Source: Streptomyces sp. AM 2-1-1
Lineage (GTDB): Bacteria; Actinomycetota; Actinomycetes; Streptomycetales; Streptomycetaceae
Direction: 5' to 3'
Assembly: GCF_029167645.1 (NCBI RefSeq)
Contig: NZ_CP119147.1
Location: forward strand, 6,652,501 to 6,716,500
DNA: 64,000 nt
In this document: piece by piece, positions 39,448 through 47,425 of the stretch
Position numbering within the stretch: position 1 is the stretch's first letter
Layout: every line of letters begins with the position of its first letter
The notes under the pieces: model-generated
Databases searched by the model: none
What the model was told of the DNA's origin: nothing
What the model saw: the letters and a program-made list of their open reading frames with translations, nothing else
Program-made: the position numbers and the translations under genes

Positions 39448-40617
39448 TCAGCCACGCGGAGCTCCCGCCGCCAGAGCGGAGCCGCCGATGATCTGCAGGG
39501 AGGCGTCCTCGTTCGGTGCGTGCACCCCGACGGACTGGATGTCGCGGAAGTGCCGCTCCAGCGGATTGCCCTGGGCGAGACCGGGGTTGCCGAGCAGACG
39601 CACCGCGGCCTGGACGGCGGCGGTGACGTGGCGCACCACCAGCACCTTCGACGCCAGGGCGTCGACGCCCGACACGGGCAGACCCCGGTCCACCCGGTCG
39701 GCGGTCCCGAAGATCAGCTGTTCGGCGGTGGAGAGGAGGGTCTCGATCTCCCCGGCGGTCTGGCGGAAACGGTCCGTCGTGGCGAGGGGACGGCCGAGCG
39801 CGGCGGGCACCCGCTCGTGCCCCCAGGCCGTCGTGAAGCTCTGCGCGGCACGCGCCACCCCGACGTAGAGGGAGGACGAGAGCAGCATCGTGATGCTGCC
39901 GGGGAGGGTGCCGGGAGCAGGCGGGGTGCCCGGGTGCTCCAGCTCGTGCACGTACTCCGCGGGAATCTCGACGTCGCGGAACTCCACCTCGTGGCTGCCG
40001 GTCGCCCGCATGCCCAACTGGAACCAGGTGGGCACCACGTCGATGCCGGGTGTACCGGCGGGGACGATGAAGTTGCCGACGCGCGGAGAAGCCTCGTCGG
40101 TCACCGCCCAGACCAGGAAGTAGCTGAGACCCTCCGCGCCGGTGACGAACCGCTTGCGGCCGCTGATCGACCAGCCGTCCGCCGTCCGCCGCGCGACGGT
40201 CCCGGGCAGGCCATGGGTGGACGAGCCCAAATCCGGTTCCGCACGGGCGTGGTTGAGCAACGTCGGACGCTCGGCGGACTCCGCCAGCACCCGGGCGTAG
40301 AGCTCCTCGGGCCATGGGCTCCGCGTCTGGAGCAGGTGGGGGACGATCGTCATCCCGGCGATGAGCGCGGTGGACGGATCGCCGCGGCCCACGGCGAGCA
40401 GGATCTTCGCGACCTCGGTGAAGGTTGCCCCGGATCCGCCGTAGCGGGCATCCACTCCGGCAGTCAACAGACCTGCTTCGTGCAGGAGTTGTATCTGCTG
40501 GTGGGGAAAGGCCCCGGTGCGGTCGTGCTCGGCGGCGGTGGCCGCGAGCGAGGCGGTCACCTCGTCCAGTCGGTCGAGGTCGGCGGGTATCGGCCGACTC
40601 TCGGTCGCGGAACTCAT
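39448..40617 (-). CDS. acyl-CoA dehydrogenase-fold flavoprotein (DszC/SfnB-like)
   Basis: The 389-residue protein has the acyl-CoA dehydrogenase fold: DARYGGSGATFTEVAKILLAVGRGDPSTA in the N-terminal helical domain, a middle beta-domain (GTVARRTADGWSISGRKRFVTGA) and a C-terminal helical domain ending in a GNPLERHFRDIQSVGVHAPNED-type signature. The last feature is typical of the DszC/SfnB/hydroxylase branch rather than true beta-oxidation dehydrogenases. Those enzymes use reduced flavin and O2 on sulfur compounds or other substrates. GGGAGG precedes the ATG. It is first in the operon with the importer, 76 nt before the lipoprotein start. It could instead be a polyketide tailoring oxidase. Confidence 0.85.
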   Translation of the reverse strand: MSSATESRPIPADLDRLDEVTASLAATAAEHDRTGAFPHQQIQLLHEAGLLTAGVDARYGGSGATFTEVAKILLAVGRGDPSTALIAGMTIVPHLLQTRSPWPEELYARVLAESAERPTLLNHARAEPDLGSSTHGLPGTVARRTADGWSISGRKRFVTGAEGLSYFLVWAVTDEASPRVGNFIVPAGTPGIDVVPTWFQLGMRATGSHEVEFRDVEIPAEYVHELEHPGTPPAPGTLPGSITMLLSSSLYVGVARAAQSFTTAWGHERVPAALGRPLATTDRFRQTAGEIETLLSTAEQLIFGTADRVDRGLPVSGVDALASKVLVVRHVTAAVQAAVRLLGNPGLAQGNPLERHFRDIQSVGVHAPNEDASLQIIGGSALAAGAPRG

Positions 40618-40883
40618 CGGCCCTCCCGGGAAGGGAGAGAGAGGTCACGGGCCATGGGTGTGTCCTTGATCTTGGGTTCGCGGGCAGTCGTCCGGCCACG
40701 TGGGGCGGCGCGGCGGGCAATGGGTGCGACGGGCGCTCCGGGCCGCGTGTGACCGCCGGGGCACGGTGGACCCGGCGTGGACGGCAGCCATGGGGGGAGC
40801 GTGGTCGGGAAGGAGACGCGGGGGATCGCGGTCGTGCGGGAGAGGTGATGTTCACCGGAGCCCGGCAGGACCCACGCGTCGGC
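40618..40883. other. leader region between putative leader peptide and ACAD-fold gene
   Basis: These 266 nt hold no supported gene. A stem CGCCGGG (40754-40760) with CCCGGCG (40771-40777) and a 10-nt loop could form in the minus-strand transcript. It might serve as an attenuator hairpin, but it has no T-run and the base composition makes chance hairpins common. The GGGAGG ribosome-binding site of the downstream gene lies just before 40617. Confidence 0.3.
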
Positions 40884-41033
40884 TCAGCGACAGCTGGTCG
40901 ACTTGACCTTTCCGAAGTCCACGACTCGGCACTGGGTCAGACGGGGTGTCAGGTGCTCACTGAGTCCGTGGTGGCATGCGGAGACACCGGCCGGGTACCG
41001 GCTGGACTCCCTCACCATCTCAGGCCTGAACAT
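40884..41033 (-). CDS. candidate sulfur-responsive Cys-containing leader peptide
   Basis: On the minus strand an open frame ends at TGA (40884-40886) with the C-terminal sequence LTPRLTQCRVVDFGKVKSTSCR. It resembles the short leader peptides of actinobacteria with an (R)xVDLxRVxSxxCR-type core, which precede sulfonate, methionine and other sulfur-acquisition operons and are thought to act by Cys-dependent attenuation. The start is uncertain: ATG 41033 would give 49 residues and ATG 41018 44 residues, both longer than usual and without a convincing ribosome-binding site; a non-ATG start nearer the core is possible. It lies 266 nt upstream of the DszC/SfnB-like gene, on the same strand. The family resemblance is from memory and needs alignment. 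Confidence 0.45.
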   Translation of the reverse strand: MFRPEMVRESSRYPAGVSACHHGLSEHLTPRLTQCRVVDFGKVKSTSCR

Positions 41034-41832
41034 GGCACTGAGCATGCAGGAAAAGAGCACGCTGCGTCCAATGCCGAATACTGATCGAGATCGATCGCAT
41101 CTGCTGATCGGTGCTTCGGCGGGACCTGAGCGCGCTGCCGGAGTGCTGAGTTCGTACCCGGATCGCCGATCCTCACACGATCGTCGGAGGTGGCGGGGTC
41201 GCGCTTCGGGCGCCGGGGGAAGGTGTCCGGAGCGAGATCGCAGAAGAACTCGACCCGGGTTGAGGGGGGCTTTCGGGCCCTCGGTCCGCCGGGAGGTCGT
41301 GCACCGCCCTCGGCGCTTCCGTGCCGGGGCCGGGGTCCGGGTGGCCTGCCCTGCGGAGGGGTGAGGGGAGGGGCGGGCCTCGCGTGCCCCGGGCGCTTTC
41401 CGGGGTGGGGCGGCGATGCCGCCGACCGGTGCGGACGGGCCGGTGCGCGACGCATCGGCTTCCACCGGTCCCGCCGCGCCGTCGCGGTGCGCGTCCGGCG
41501 CGCCCGGCCACCTCCGCTCCACCGGCCGTTCGCCCCGGATCGGCCGCGCCGCACGTCCGGGGGCGACGGCGAGCTGCCGTCCGTCGCACACACGTAAGGC
41601 TGCGGAGGCCAGCCGCGGGCCTCGGGGGCGCGCTGTCCCGCGTACTCTCCACGCGCGCCGAGGTTCACACGTCCCCCGGCGCTCGACCCGATCAGGGCCG
41701 GCGTGCGCGCATGTGGATCAAACCCGCCATCCGTTCAGGTGCTTACTCTCCCCGGCGGCTTTCGAGAGGGCTCAAAAAGGGTGAATATGCGGTGAAAGCA
41801 CCGCTCGTTTTCGCACCTCAAAGGGAGTACAC
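41034..41832. other. long intergenic region without a supported gene
   Basis: About 800 nt between divergent units. The stretch around 41040-41120 is noticeably less GC-rich than its surroundings and may hold the promoter of the minus-strand operon. Open frames across 41190-41700 lack normal codon bias and recognisable domains. Near the right end a small hairpin (GCGGTG-AAAG-CACCGC, 41789-41804) is followed by TCGTTTT, just upstream of the small secreted protein gene. Confidence 0.5.
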
Positions 41833-42096
41833 ATGCTTCGCCGTATCGCGATCACCGTGGCCACCGTCGCCGCCGCCGGGCTGATGGCTGCAGGGCCGGC
41901 CGCCGCTCACGACACCGACACGGGCGGCGAGGCCCTCGAGGTCGCCGCCGGCTACTTCCAGGCCGAGGCCTCTCGCGAGAACGCCGAGTACCTCAACATC
42001 GGCGGGCCGTACGGGATCACCTACGCCACCGAGGAGCGCGAGGCGGCCTCCGTCGAGGCCGGCTTCCTCTGGGCGCAGTACCTGAACAACAACTGA
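41833..42096 (+). CDS. small secreted protein of unknown function
   Basis: An 87-residue protein preceded by AAAGGGAG. Residues 1-25 form a Sec signal peptide (MLRRIAITVATVAAAGLMAAG, cleavage expected after PAAA). The mature part, about 62 residues, is acidic, rich in Ala, Glu and Tyr, and ends in NNN. It has no Cys or recognised domain. It is flanked by a strong terminator, so it is probably a single-gene unit. Function unknown; not obviously related to the polyketide genes. Confidence 0.8.
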   Translation: MLRRIAITVATVAAAGLMAAGPAAAHDTDTGGEALEVAAGYFQAEASRENAEYLNIGGPYGITYATEEREAASVEAGFLWAQYLNNN

Positions 42097-42113
42097 TTCG
42101 TCAGCCCTGCGCG

Positions 42114-42142
42114 GGGCCCGCTCCCACCACGGGAGCGGGCCC
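42114..42142 (+). terminator. strong terminator hairpin after the small secreted protein gene
   Basis: A perfect 12-bp stem GGGCCCGCTCCC (42114-42125) / GGGAGCGGGCCC (42131-42142) with loop ACCAC, followed by TTCC, 17 nt after the stop codon. Confidence 0.9.
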
Positions 42143-42225
42143 TTCCGCGTTCCCGGGGAGGGGTGGAGAAGGGTGGCCACCAGGCGGTTAGCATATGAGC
42201 GCCACCTAGCTCGAAAGTGAAACCT

Positions 42226-43671
42226 GTGACTGTCAACGAAGACGCGTTCACCCAATGGAAGATCCGCGAGGAGACGGCGGAGTCGATGATCCCGATCATC
42301 GGCAGACTCCACCGGGAGCGGGACGTCACCGTCCTGCTGTACAGCCGCTCCCTGGTGAACAAGTCGGTGGTGAGCATTCTCAAGACCCACCGGTTCGCCC
42401 GGCAGATCGCCGACGAGGAACTCTCCGTCACCGAGACACTGCCGTTCCTGCGCACCCTCGCCACCCTCGATCTCGGCCCTTCCCAGATCGACATAGGCAT
42501 GCTCGCCGCGACCCACCGCACCGATCACCGGGGGCGCACGGTGGAGGAGTTCACCGCCGAGGCGGTCGCCGGCGCCACCGGTGCCGAGAAGATCGAACGC
42601 CGCGAGCCCCGTGACGTCGTCCTCTACGGGTTCGGGCGCATCGGCCGGCTGCTCGCCCGTCTCCTCGTGGAGAAGGCGGGCTCCGGGAACGGCCTGCGGC
42701 TCCGGGCCATCGTCGTCCGCCGAGGAGCGGGGCAGGACATCGTCAAGCGGGCTTCCCTGCTGCGCCGCGACTCCATCCACGGACAGTTCCAGGGCACGAT
42801 CACCGTCGACGAGGCGAACAGCAGGATCATCGCCAACGGCAACGAGATCGACGTCATCTACTCCGACGACCCGGCGAACGTCGACTACACCGCCTACGGC
42901 ATCAAGAACGCCGTCCTCGTCGACAACACCGGCAAGTGGCGCGACCGCGAGGGCCTCTCCCGCCACCTGCGCCCCGGCATCGACAAGGTCGTGCTGACCG
43001 CGCCCGGAAAGGGTGACGTCCCCAACATCGTCCACGGCGTCAACCACGACACGATCGACCCGCAGGAGCGCATCCTCTCCTGTGCCTCGTGCACCACCAA
43101 CGCGATCGTCCCGCCGCTGAAGGCGATGGCGGACGAGTACGGGGTGCTGCGCGGACACGTGGAGACCGTGCACTCGTTCACCAACGACCAGAACCTGCTG
43201 GACAACTACCACGAGTCGGACCGGCGGGGCCGCTCGGCGCCGCTCAACATGGTCATCACCGAAACCGGCGCCGCCTCCGCCGTGGCGAAAGCGCTGCCCG
43301 GTCTCGGGGCCAGGATCACCGGGAGTTCGATCCGCGTCCCGGTTCCCGACGTGTCGATCGCCATCCTCAATCTGACGCTCGCCCGCGCGACCACCCGTGC
43401 GGAGGTGCTCGACCACCTCCGCGAGGTGTCCCTGACCTCGCCCCTGAAGCGCCAGATCGACTTCACGGGCGCCCCCGACGCGGTGTCCAGCGACTTCATC
43501 GGCTCCCGCCACGCCTCCATCGTCGACGCGGGCGCCACCAAGGTCGAGGGCGACAACGCGATCCTCTACCTCTGGTACGACAACGAGTTCGGCTACTCCT
43601 GCCAGGTCGTCCGGGTCGTCCAGCACGTCTCCGGTGTGGAGTACCCGACCTACCCGGCCCCGCCGGCCTGA
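42226..43671 (+). CDS. gap: glyceraldehyde-3-phosphate dehydrogenase, long form
   Basis: A protein of 481 residues, about 140 longer than classical GAPDH. The extra N-terminal domain (WKIREETAESMIPIIGRLHRER...) is typical of the long actinobacterial/proteobacterial form. The catalytic part has the Rossmann motif LYGFGRIGRLLARLL, the nucleophile in SCASCTTNAI (Cys codon 43090-43092), HSFTNDQNLLDN and the C-terminal LYLWYDNEFGYSCQV. It oxidises glyceraldehyde 3-phosphate with NAD(P) and phosphate. The GTG at 42226 gives the usual MTVNED start; a GTG at 42217 is an alternative. Transcription probably ends at the hairpin shared with dps. Confidence 0.93.
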   Translation: MTVNEDAFTQWKIREETAESMIPIIGRLHRERDVTVLLYSRSLVNKSVVSILKTHRFARQIADEELSVTETLPFLRTLATLDLGPSQIDIGMLAATHRTDHRGRTVEEFTAEAVAGATGAEKIERREPRDVVLYGFGRIGRLLARLLVEKAGSGNGLRLRAIVVRRGAGQDIVKRASLLRRDSIHGQFQGTITVDEANSRIIANGNEIDVIYSDDPANVDYTAYGIKNAVLVDNTGKWRDREGLSRHLRPGIDKVVLTAPGKGDVPNIVHGVNHDTIDPQERILSCASCTTNAIVPPLKAMADEYGVLRGHVETVHSFTNDQNLLDNYHESDRRGRSAPLNMVITETGAASAVAKALPGLGARITGSSIRVPVPDVSIAILNLTLARATTRAEVLDHLREVSLTSPLKRQIDFTGAPDAVSSDFIGSRHASIVDAGATKVEGDNAILYLWYDNEFGYSCQVVRVVQHVSGVEYPTYPAPPA

Positions 43672-43777
43672 TCGCCCCGGGCCGCCCGGGGCCCGGACGG
43701 GTCCCCCGCCCCCCGCCACGCCGTGTGGATCGTGGATCCCGAGGCGCCCGGCAGGGTCGTGCGCGTGGTTCATCGGC

Positions 43778-43806
43778 GTGGCCCCGCCGACTGACGGCGG
43801 GGCCAC
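43778..43806. terminator. bidirectional terminator between gap and dps
   Basis: A perfect 12-bp stem GTGGCCCCGCCG (43778-43789) / CGGCGGGGCCAC (43795-43806) with a 5-nt loop, placed between two convergent genes. Confidence 0.9.
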
Positions 43807-43825
43807 GGCCGGCTCGTTCGGGCGG

Positions 43826-44464
43826 TCAGCGGGCGCGCTTGCCCGCAACGGCCTTCTTCGTGGTGCGCTTGGCAGCCGCAGGCTTGCTCGCCGGGGCGCT
43901 CTTCTTCGCACCGGCGCTGCGGGCGGCCTGCGTCTCGGTGGCCGTACCGCCGGTGCTCAGGGTTCCGGAACTGGTTTCGAGGTGCGCGCGGACGAACCAC
44001 TGGAACTGCTCCAGTCCGCGCAGGTGCTCGATCAGCAGGTCCTCGGTGACCGGGTCGATGGAGCCGACCTGCTCCACCGCCTTCCGGTGGCTCTCGATGA
44101 TGCCGGTGTAGACGAGGTCCAGGGCACCGAGATGGGCGATCGCGTCGGCCCGGCCGATGCTGTAGTCGTCCCAGGTGCGTTCGGCCACGAGCACGCCCGG
44201 CGTCCCCTGCGGCTCGCCACCGAGGGCCGAGATGCGCTCGGCCGCGGAGTCCGCCATCTCACGTACGGCGACGGTCTGCGGGTCGAGCATCTCGTGGACC
44301 GCGATGAAGTGGGGGCCCACCACGTTCCAGTGGATGTGCTTGAGGGTGAGGGCCAAGTCGTTGAGCGCGTGCAGACGAAGCTTCAGCGCCTCGATCACCT
44401 CGGCACCTTCGTCGGTGCTGAGGCCGGGGACGGTGTACTGGGGGGAAGGAGTCTTGGAGGGCAT
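43826..44464 (-). CDS. dps: Dps-family ferritin-like DNA-protection protein with basic C-terminal tail
   Basis: The 212-residue protein has a Dps core (about residues 20-165): the ferroxidase-site segments LKHIHWNVVGPHFIAVHEMLD and MADSAAERISALGG, and the C-terminal helix LIEHLRGLEQFQWFVRAHLE. Dps dodecamers store iron, consume peroxide and compact DNA. The last 35-40 residues are Lys/Ala/Arg-rich (KKSAPASKPAAAKRTTKK) and resemble histone H1 or HU tails, suggesting direct DNA binding. Single gene with its own terminator. Confidence 0.93.
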   Translation of the reverse strand: MPSKTPSPQYTVPGLSTDEGAEVIEALKLRLHALNDLALTLKHIHWNVVGPHFIAVHEMLDPQTVAVREMADSAAERISALGGEPQGTPGVLVAERTWDDYSIGRADAIAHLGALDLVYTGIIESHRKAVEQVGSIDPVTEDLLIEHLRGLEQFQWFVRAHLETSSGTLSTGGTATETQAARSAGAKKSAPASKPAAAKRTTKKAVAGKRAR

Positions 44465-44891
44465 GTCGCTCCTGGATCGCCGGACGGTCTACCGCCTCAC
44501 GTCTGCCCCCGCTCGCCCGCCTCTCACTCCCGTATCGGAGCCGTTCCACCGGAATGGGTCCTACGAGTGGTGCCGGTCGGCCCACCGGACCGGCGTGGCG
44601 CGCGGGTCAGAGGGCCGCGTGCACCGAGAAGTCGGGGGCTCTTCCGCACGGGCGGCGTCCTGAGAACGAGAAACCAGAGAGGGCGGACGGCCGTGCCCGG
44701 GAGGGTGGCCAGGGACGGCGGGGCGGTCGAGGCACGGGGAGGGCGGAGGCGGACGTGTCCGACCGGTTCGGTGCGGGCGGTCACGGACCCACGCGGCGGA
44801 AGCGGGCGGTGGGTGGACCTCGGGCAGCCGTGCGATTCCCTCCACGCGGCGTCGTCGCTCATGACTCCGCAACACGCCCGGGAGGGGCTGG
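44465..44891. other. intergenic region, no gene seen
   Basis: These 427 nt lie upstream of dps and after the dienelactone-hydrolase-like gene. The open frames present are continuations from other genes without protein-like composition. The dps promoter should lie at the left end, but no hexamers were convincing. Confidence 0.5.
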
Positions 44892-45647
44892 TCAGGGGGT
44901 GGCCGAGCTCGGGTCGGCCTGATCCTCCGTCACGGGCAGGCACTCGGAGAGCAGGTCGACGATGTCGCGCCAGGCTCGCTGCGCATGCCGTGGGTGGTGG
45001 CCGACGCCGGGGACCGCGGGGTGGTCGACCGGCGGGTGGTGGAAGGCGTGCAGAGCGCCGCCGTAGACCACGAGGCGCCAGTCGACACCCGCTGCCTGCA
45101 TCTCGGCGGTGAAGGCGTCCCGTTGCGCGGGCGGCATGATCGGGTCTTCCGACCCGACCCCGGCCCACACCGGGCAGCGAATGCGCGCCGCCTCGCCCGG
45201 TCGGCCCGTGATCAGCGCGTTGACCGTCCCGATCGCGCGCAGGTCGACGCCGTCGCGCCCGAGCTCCAACCCGACGGCGCCCCCGGTGCCGTAGCCGACG
45301 GCGGCGATCCGGCCGGGGTCGGTACGCGGTTCGGCGCGCACCATGTCGAGCGCCGCGTGGCCGATGCCCCGCATCCGGTCGGGGTCGGCGAGCAGAGGCA
45401 TGCAACGGGCGAGCATCTCCTCGGGGTCACCCAGATAGCGCCCACCGTGGAGGTCGAAGGCCAGCGCCACGTATCCCAGCTCGGCGAGAGCATCGGCCCG
45501 GCGGCGCTCGACGTCGCTGAGCCCCATGCCCTCCGGCCCGAGCAGCACCGCGGGCCGGCGGTTGGTACCGGCCGGGAGGGCGAGGTGTCCGATCATCGTG
45601 AGACCGTCGGCCGGGTACGCGACCGTGCGTGTGGTGATTCCGGGCAT
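44892..45647 (-). CDS. dienelactone hydrolase family protein lacking the catalytic nucleophile
   Basis: From ATG 45647 the protein has 251 residues of the DLH alpha/beta-hydrolase fold: AVLLGPEGMGLSD, YVALAFDLHGGRYLGDP, RIAAVGYGTGGAVGLELG, GVGSEDPIMPP (Asp) and YGGALHAFHHP (His). The nucleophile motif is GYGTGG where DLH enzymes have GYCxGG, so the Cys is replaced by Gly (codon GGC). It may be non-hydrolytic or use another residue. The start is supported by a TAAAGT -10-like box 8 nt upstream, suggesting a leaderless mRNA. A longer frame to 45764 is less likely. Confidence 0.82.
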   Translation of the reverse strand: MPGITTRTVAYPADGLTMIGHLALPAGTNRRPAVLLGPEGMGLSDVERRRADALAELGYVALAFDLHGGRYLGDPEEMLARCMPLLADPDRMRGIGHAALDMVRAEPRTDPGRIAAVGYGTGGAVGLELGRDGVDLRAIGTVNALITGRPGEAARIRCPVWAGVGSEDPIMPPAQRDAFTAEMQAAGVDWRLVVYGGALHAFHHPPVDHPAVPGVGHHPRHAQRAWRDIVDLLSECLPVTEDQADPSSATP

Positions 45648-46044
45648 GGGACTGGACTTTACTGAGCCCCGAAGCCGGTCGGGCCGGGATTCGCCGCGGG
45701 CAGAACAACGCGGACGTCCCTCGGAAAACGCCGATGGCTCACACGTCGGGAGTTCCACTCCCACGTCAGCGCTGCCGGCTCACCCGTCCTGGCCGGGAGG
45801 GTGGAGGCTGACCTGGTGGCAGGATGGCGGCGAGGTCTTCGAGCAGCGTGCCCGGCTTCCCGCACAATTCCGGTGACGGGCCGTCAGAGGGCCGGCGTCG
45901 GCAGGCGATCCCCGTCGTCCGCCGACGGGACGTGCCCGGTGGGGCCACGCGGCTGCCCCGCAGATGCCGAGTGGCTGCTGCGGGGCATGCGTCGGAACCG
46001 GCCGGGATTCGCCCGCGCACATCGCGGGCTGCCGGCGCGGCAGG
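45648..46044. other. intergenic region, no gene seen
   Basis: These 397 nt lie between two minus-strand genes. Only a leaderless-type -10 for the hydrolase-like gene (45656-45661) was noticed. Open frames here have no recognisable features. Confidence 0.5.
45656..45661 (-). promoter_or_regulatory. -10-like box TAAAGT, leaderless start of the DLH-family gene
   Basis: TAAAGT on the minus strand ends 8 nt before ATG 45647, with no ribosome-binding site between. The spacing places transcription start at or next to the start codon. Confidence 0.4.
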
Positions 46045-46215
46045 TCAGCGGCGACGGGCGGACCAGCCGGCGCCGATCCCCGCCACGTGCAGGGCGAGGG
46101 CGAGCAGGCCGAGCAGCATGACGTTGCCGGACGAGAAGACATCGTTGGTGGTGATGTCGGCGGCGTTGATCAGGAAGGAGATGAAGAACAGCACCGCGGC
46201 GATGATGGCGAGCAT
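46045..46215 (-). CDS. small two-helix membrane protein, unknown function
   Basis: A 56-residue protein starting at ATG 46215 after GAGAGGAA. It reads MLAIIAAVLFFISFLINAAD... then NVMLLGLLALALHVAGIG and a basic WSARRR end: two hydrophobic helices joined by a short polar loop, with a positive C-terminus. Similar short proteins are common in Streptomyces and are annotated as hypothetical. No function is assigned. Confidence 0.8.
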   Translation of the reverse strand: MLAIIAAVLFFISFLINAADITTNDVFSSGNVMLLGLLALALHVAGIGAGWSARRR

Positions 46216-46465
46216 GGAGATTCCTCTCGGACGGGGACGGAGCCTGAGGGCCGTGTCCGCTCAATCCCGCCGCACCTGGGCGGGACACGACGTCTAGTGC
46301 CCCCTAACTCCGCTCTCAGACAGCCCACTTCACCTTTGCGTGGCGGTGTGTCGGCGGGTCCCCCCGGGACGTGCCGCAGGGCGGTGTCCGAGGGCGCCCA
46401 TCGCGTCCCTCCGGTGAGCCCGGTCCGGGATCCCCGGCGGGGCACAGGACCGCTTATCGCCTCGC

Positions 46466-47425
46466 CTAGCGCTCCCCGTCCCCCTGCCGGTCGTCTTCCG
46501 CGCCGCCCTGTACCGGTCCGGCCGTCACCGACCGTGCGAACCGCAGGGAGGTCAGGAAACACTCGGTGATCCGGTCCTCCTCGATGCCCACCCACAGATG
46601 GTCGGCGCCCTCGATCTCGCGGAAGTCGACCGGCACCGCTGCCGCCCGCAGGGCTGCCGCCAGCCGGCGCCCCTGGGCGACCGGGACGAGAGTGTCGTCC
46701 GTCCCATGCAGGACGAGGAACGGCGGAGAGCCCGGCCCGGCCCGCTTCGCCGGGCTGGCGGCAGCGACCAGCGCGGGTTGCGCGTCCGGGGCGCCTCCGA
46801 GCAGCAGCGCCTCGAACGAGGTGGTGGATCCGGGGTCGAAGCGGCCCGGCGGACAGTCCTCGGCCAGTGCGCCGAGGTCGGTGGGGGCGTACCACACGAC
46901 GCAGCCCCGCACCGGAGGGACGGCCGCGGTGCCGGCCGGATCCGCGAGCGCCGTGAGGGCGGCGAGGTGTCCGCCCGCCGACGCGCCCCACAGGACGGTG
47001 CGCGAGGAGTCCGTGCCCAGTTCTCCGGACCGGGCGTGCAGCCAGCCGAGGGCGGTACGCAGGTCGTCGAGCTGAGCGGGGAAGACGGCCTCACCGCTGA
47101 GCCGGTAGTCCACGCACGCCACGGCGAAGCCGGCCGCCGCCAGCCGGGCGAAGGGGCCGGGCTCCGGGTCCCTCATGAAGGGGCCCATGTCGTCGCGGAG
47201 TCCCTGTCGCCAGGCACCGCCGTGGACGAACACGATCACCGGCCGTGGACCGGGGACGTCGTCGGACAGCCAGAGATCGAGCTCCAGCGGCCGCCCCCCG
47301 TCGAGCACCCCGTAGGGCACCGCGCGCAGCAGACGGACGCCGGGGAAGGGGTGAGCCGCCGGCGGCAGCCGCAGGGTCAGCGGGTCCGGCGGCGCGAGGA
47401 GTTCGAAGGGGAAGGGCCTGGGCAC
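46466..47425 (-). CDS. alpha/beta hydrolase (esterase/lipase, kynurenine-formamidase-like)
   Basis: From GTG 47425, preceded by GAGGAAAG, the protein has 319 residues. It carries the oxyanion motif FVHGGAWRQG, the nucleophile in WGASAGGHLAAL, Asp in LHGTDDTLVPVAQG and His in GADHLWVG, with the VDYRLSGEAVFPAQLDDLRTALGWL stretch typical of HSL/BD-FAE-type esterases. It is likely a cytoplasmic carboxylesterase; the substrate is unknown. Longer open frames upstream are Pro/Arg/Gly-rich and rejected. Confidence 0.87.
   Translation of the reverse strand: MPRPFPFELLAPPDPLTLRLPPAAHPFPGVRLLRAVPYGVLDGGRPLELDLWLSDDVPGPRPVIVFVHGGAWRQGLRDDMGPFMRDPEPGPFARLAAAGFAVACVDYRLSGEAVFPAQLDDLRTALGWLHARSGELGTDSSRTVLWGASAGGHLAALTALADPAGTAAVPPVRGCVVWYAPTDLGALAEDCPPGRFDPGSTTSFEALLLGGAPDAQPALVAAASPAKRAGPGSPPFLVLHGTDDTLVPVAQGRRLAAALRAAAVPVDFREIEGADHLWVGIEEDRITECFLTSLRFARSVTAGPVQGGAEDDRQGDGER

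Noticed and set aside
41052..41591. Upstream continuation of the leader-peptide frame as a 235-residue protein
   Set aside because: The upstream part is Pro/Arg-rich with no domain or ribosome-binding site; only the last 20 or so codons resemble a known peptide type.
44524..45405. Minus-strand frame of about 290 codons overlapping the DLH-like gene
   Set aside because: It is Arg/Pro-rich and out of frame with the clear hydrolase-fold gene.
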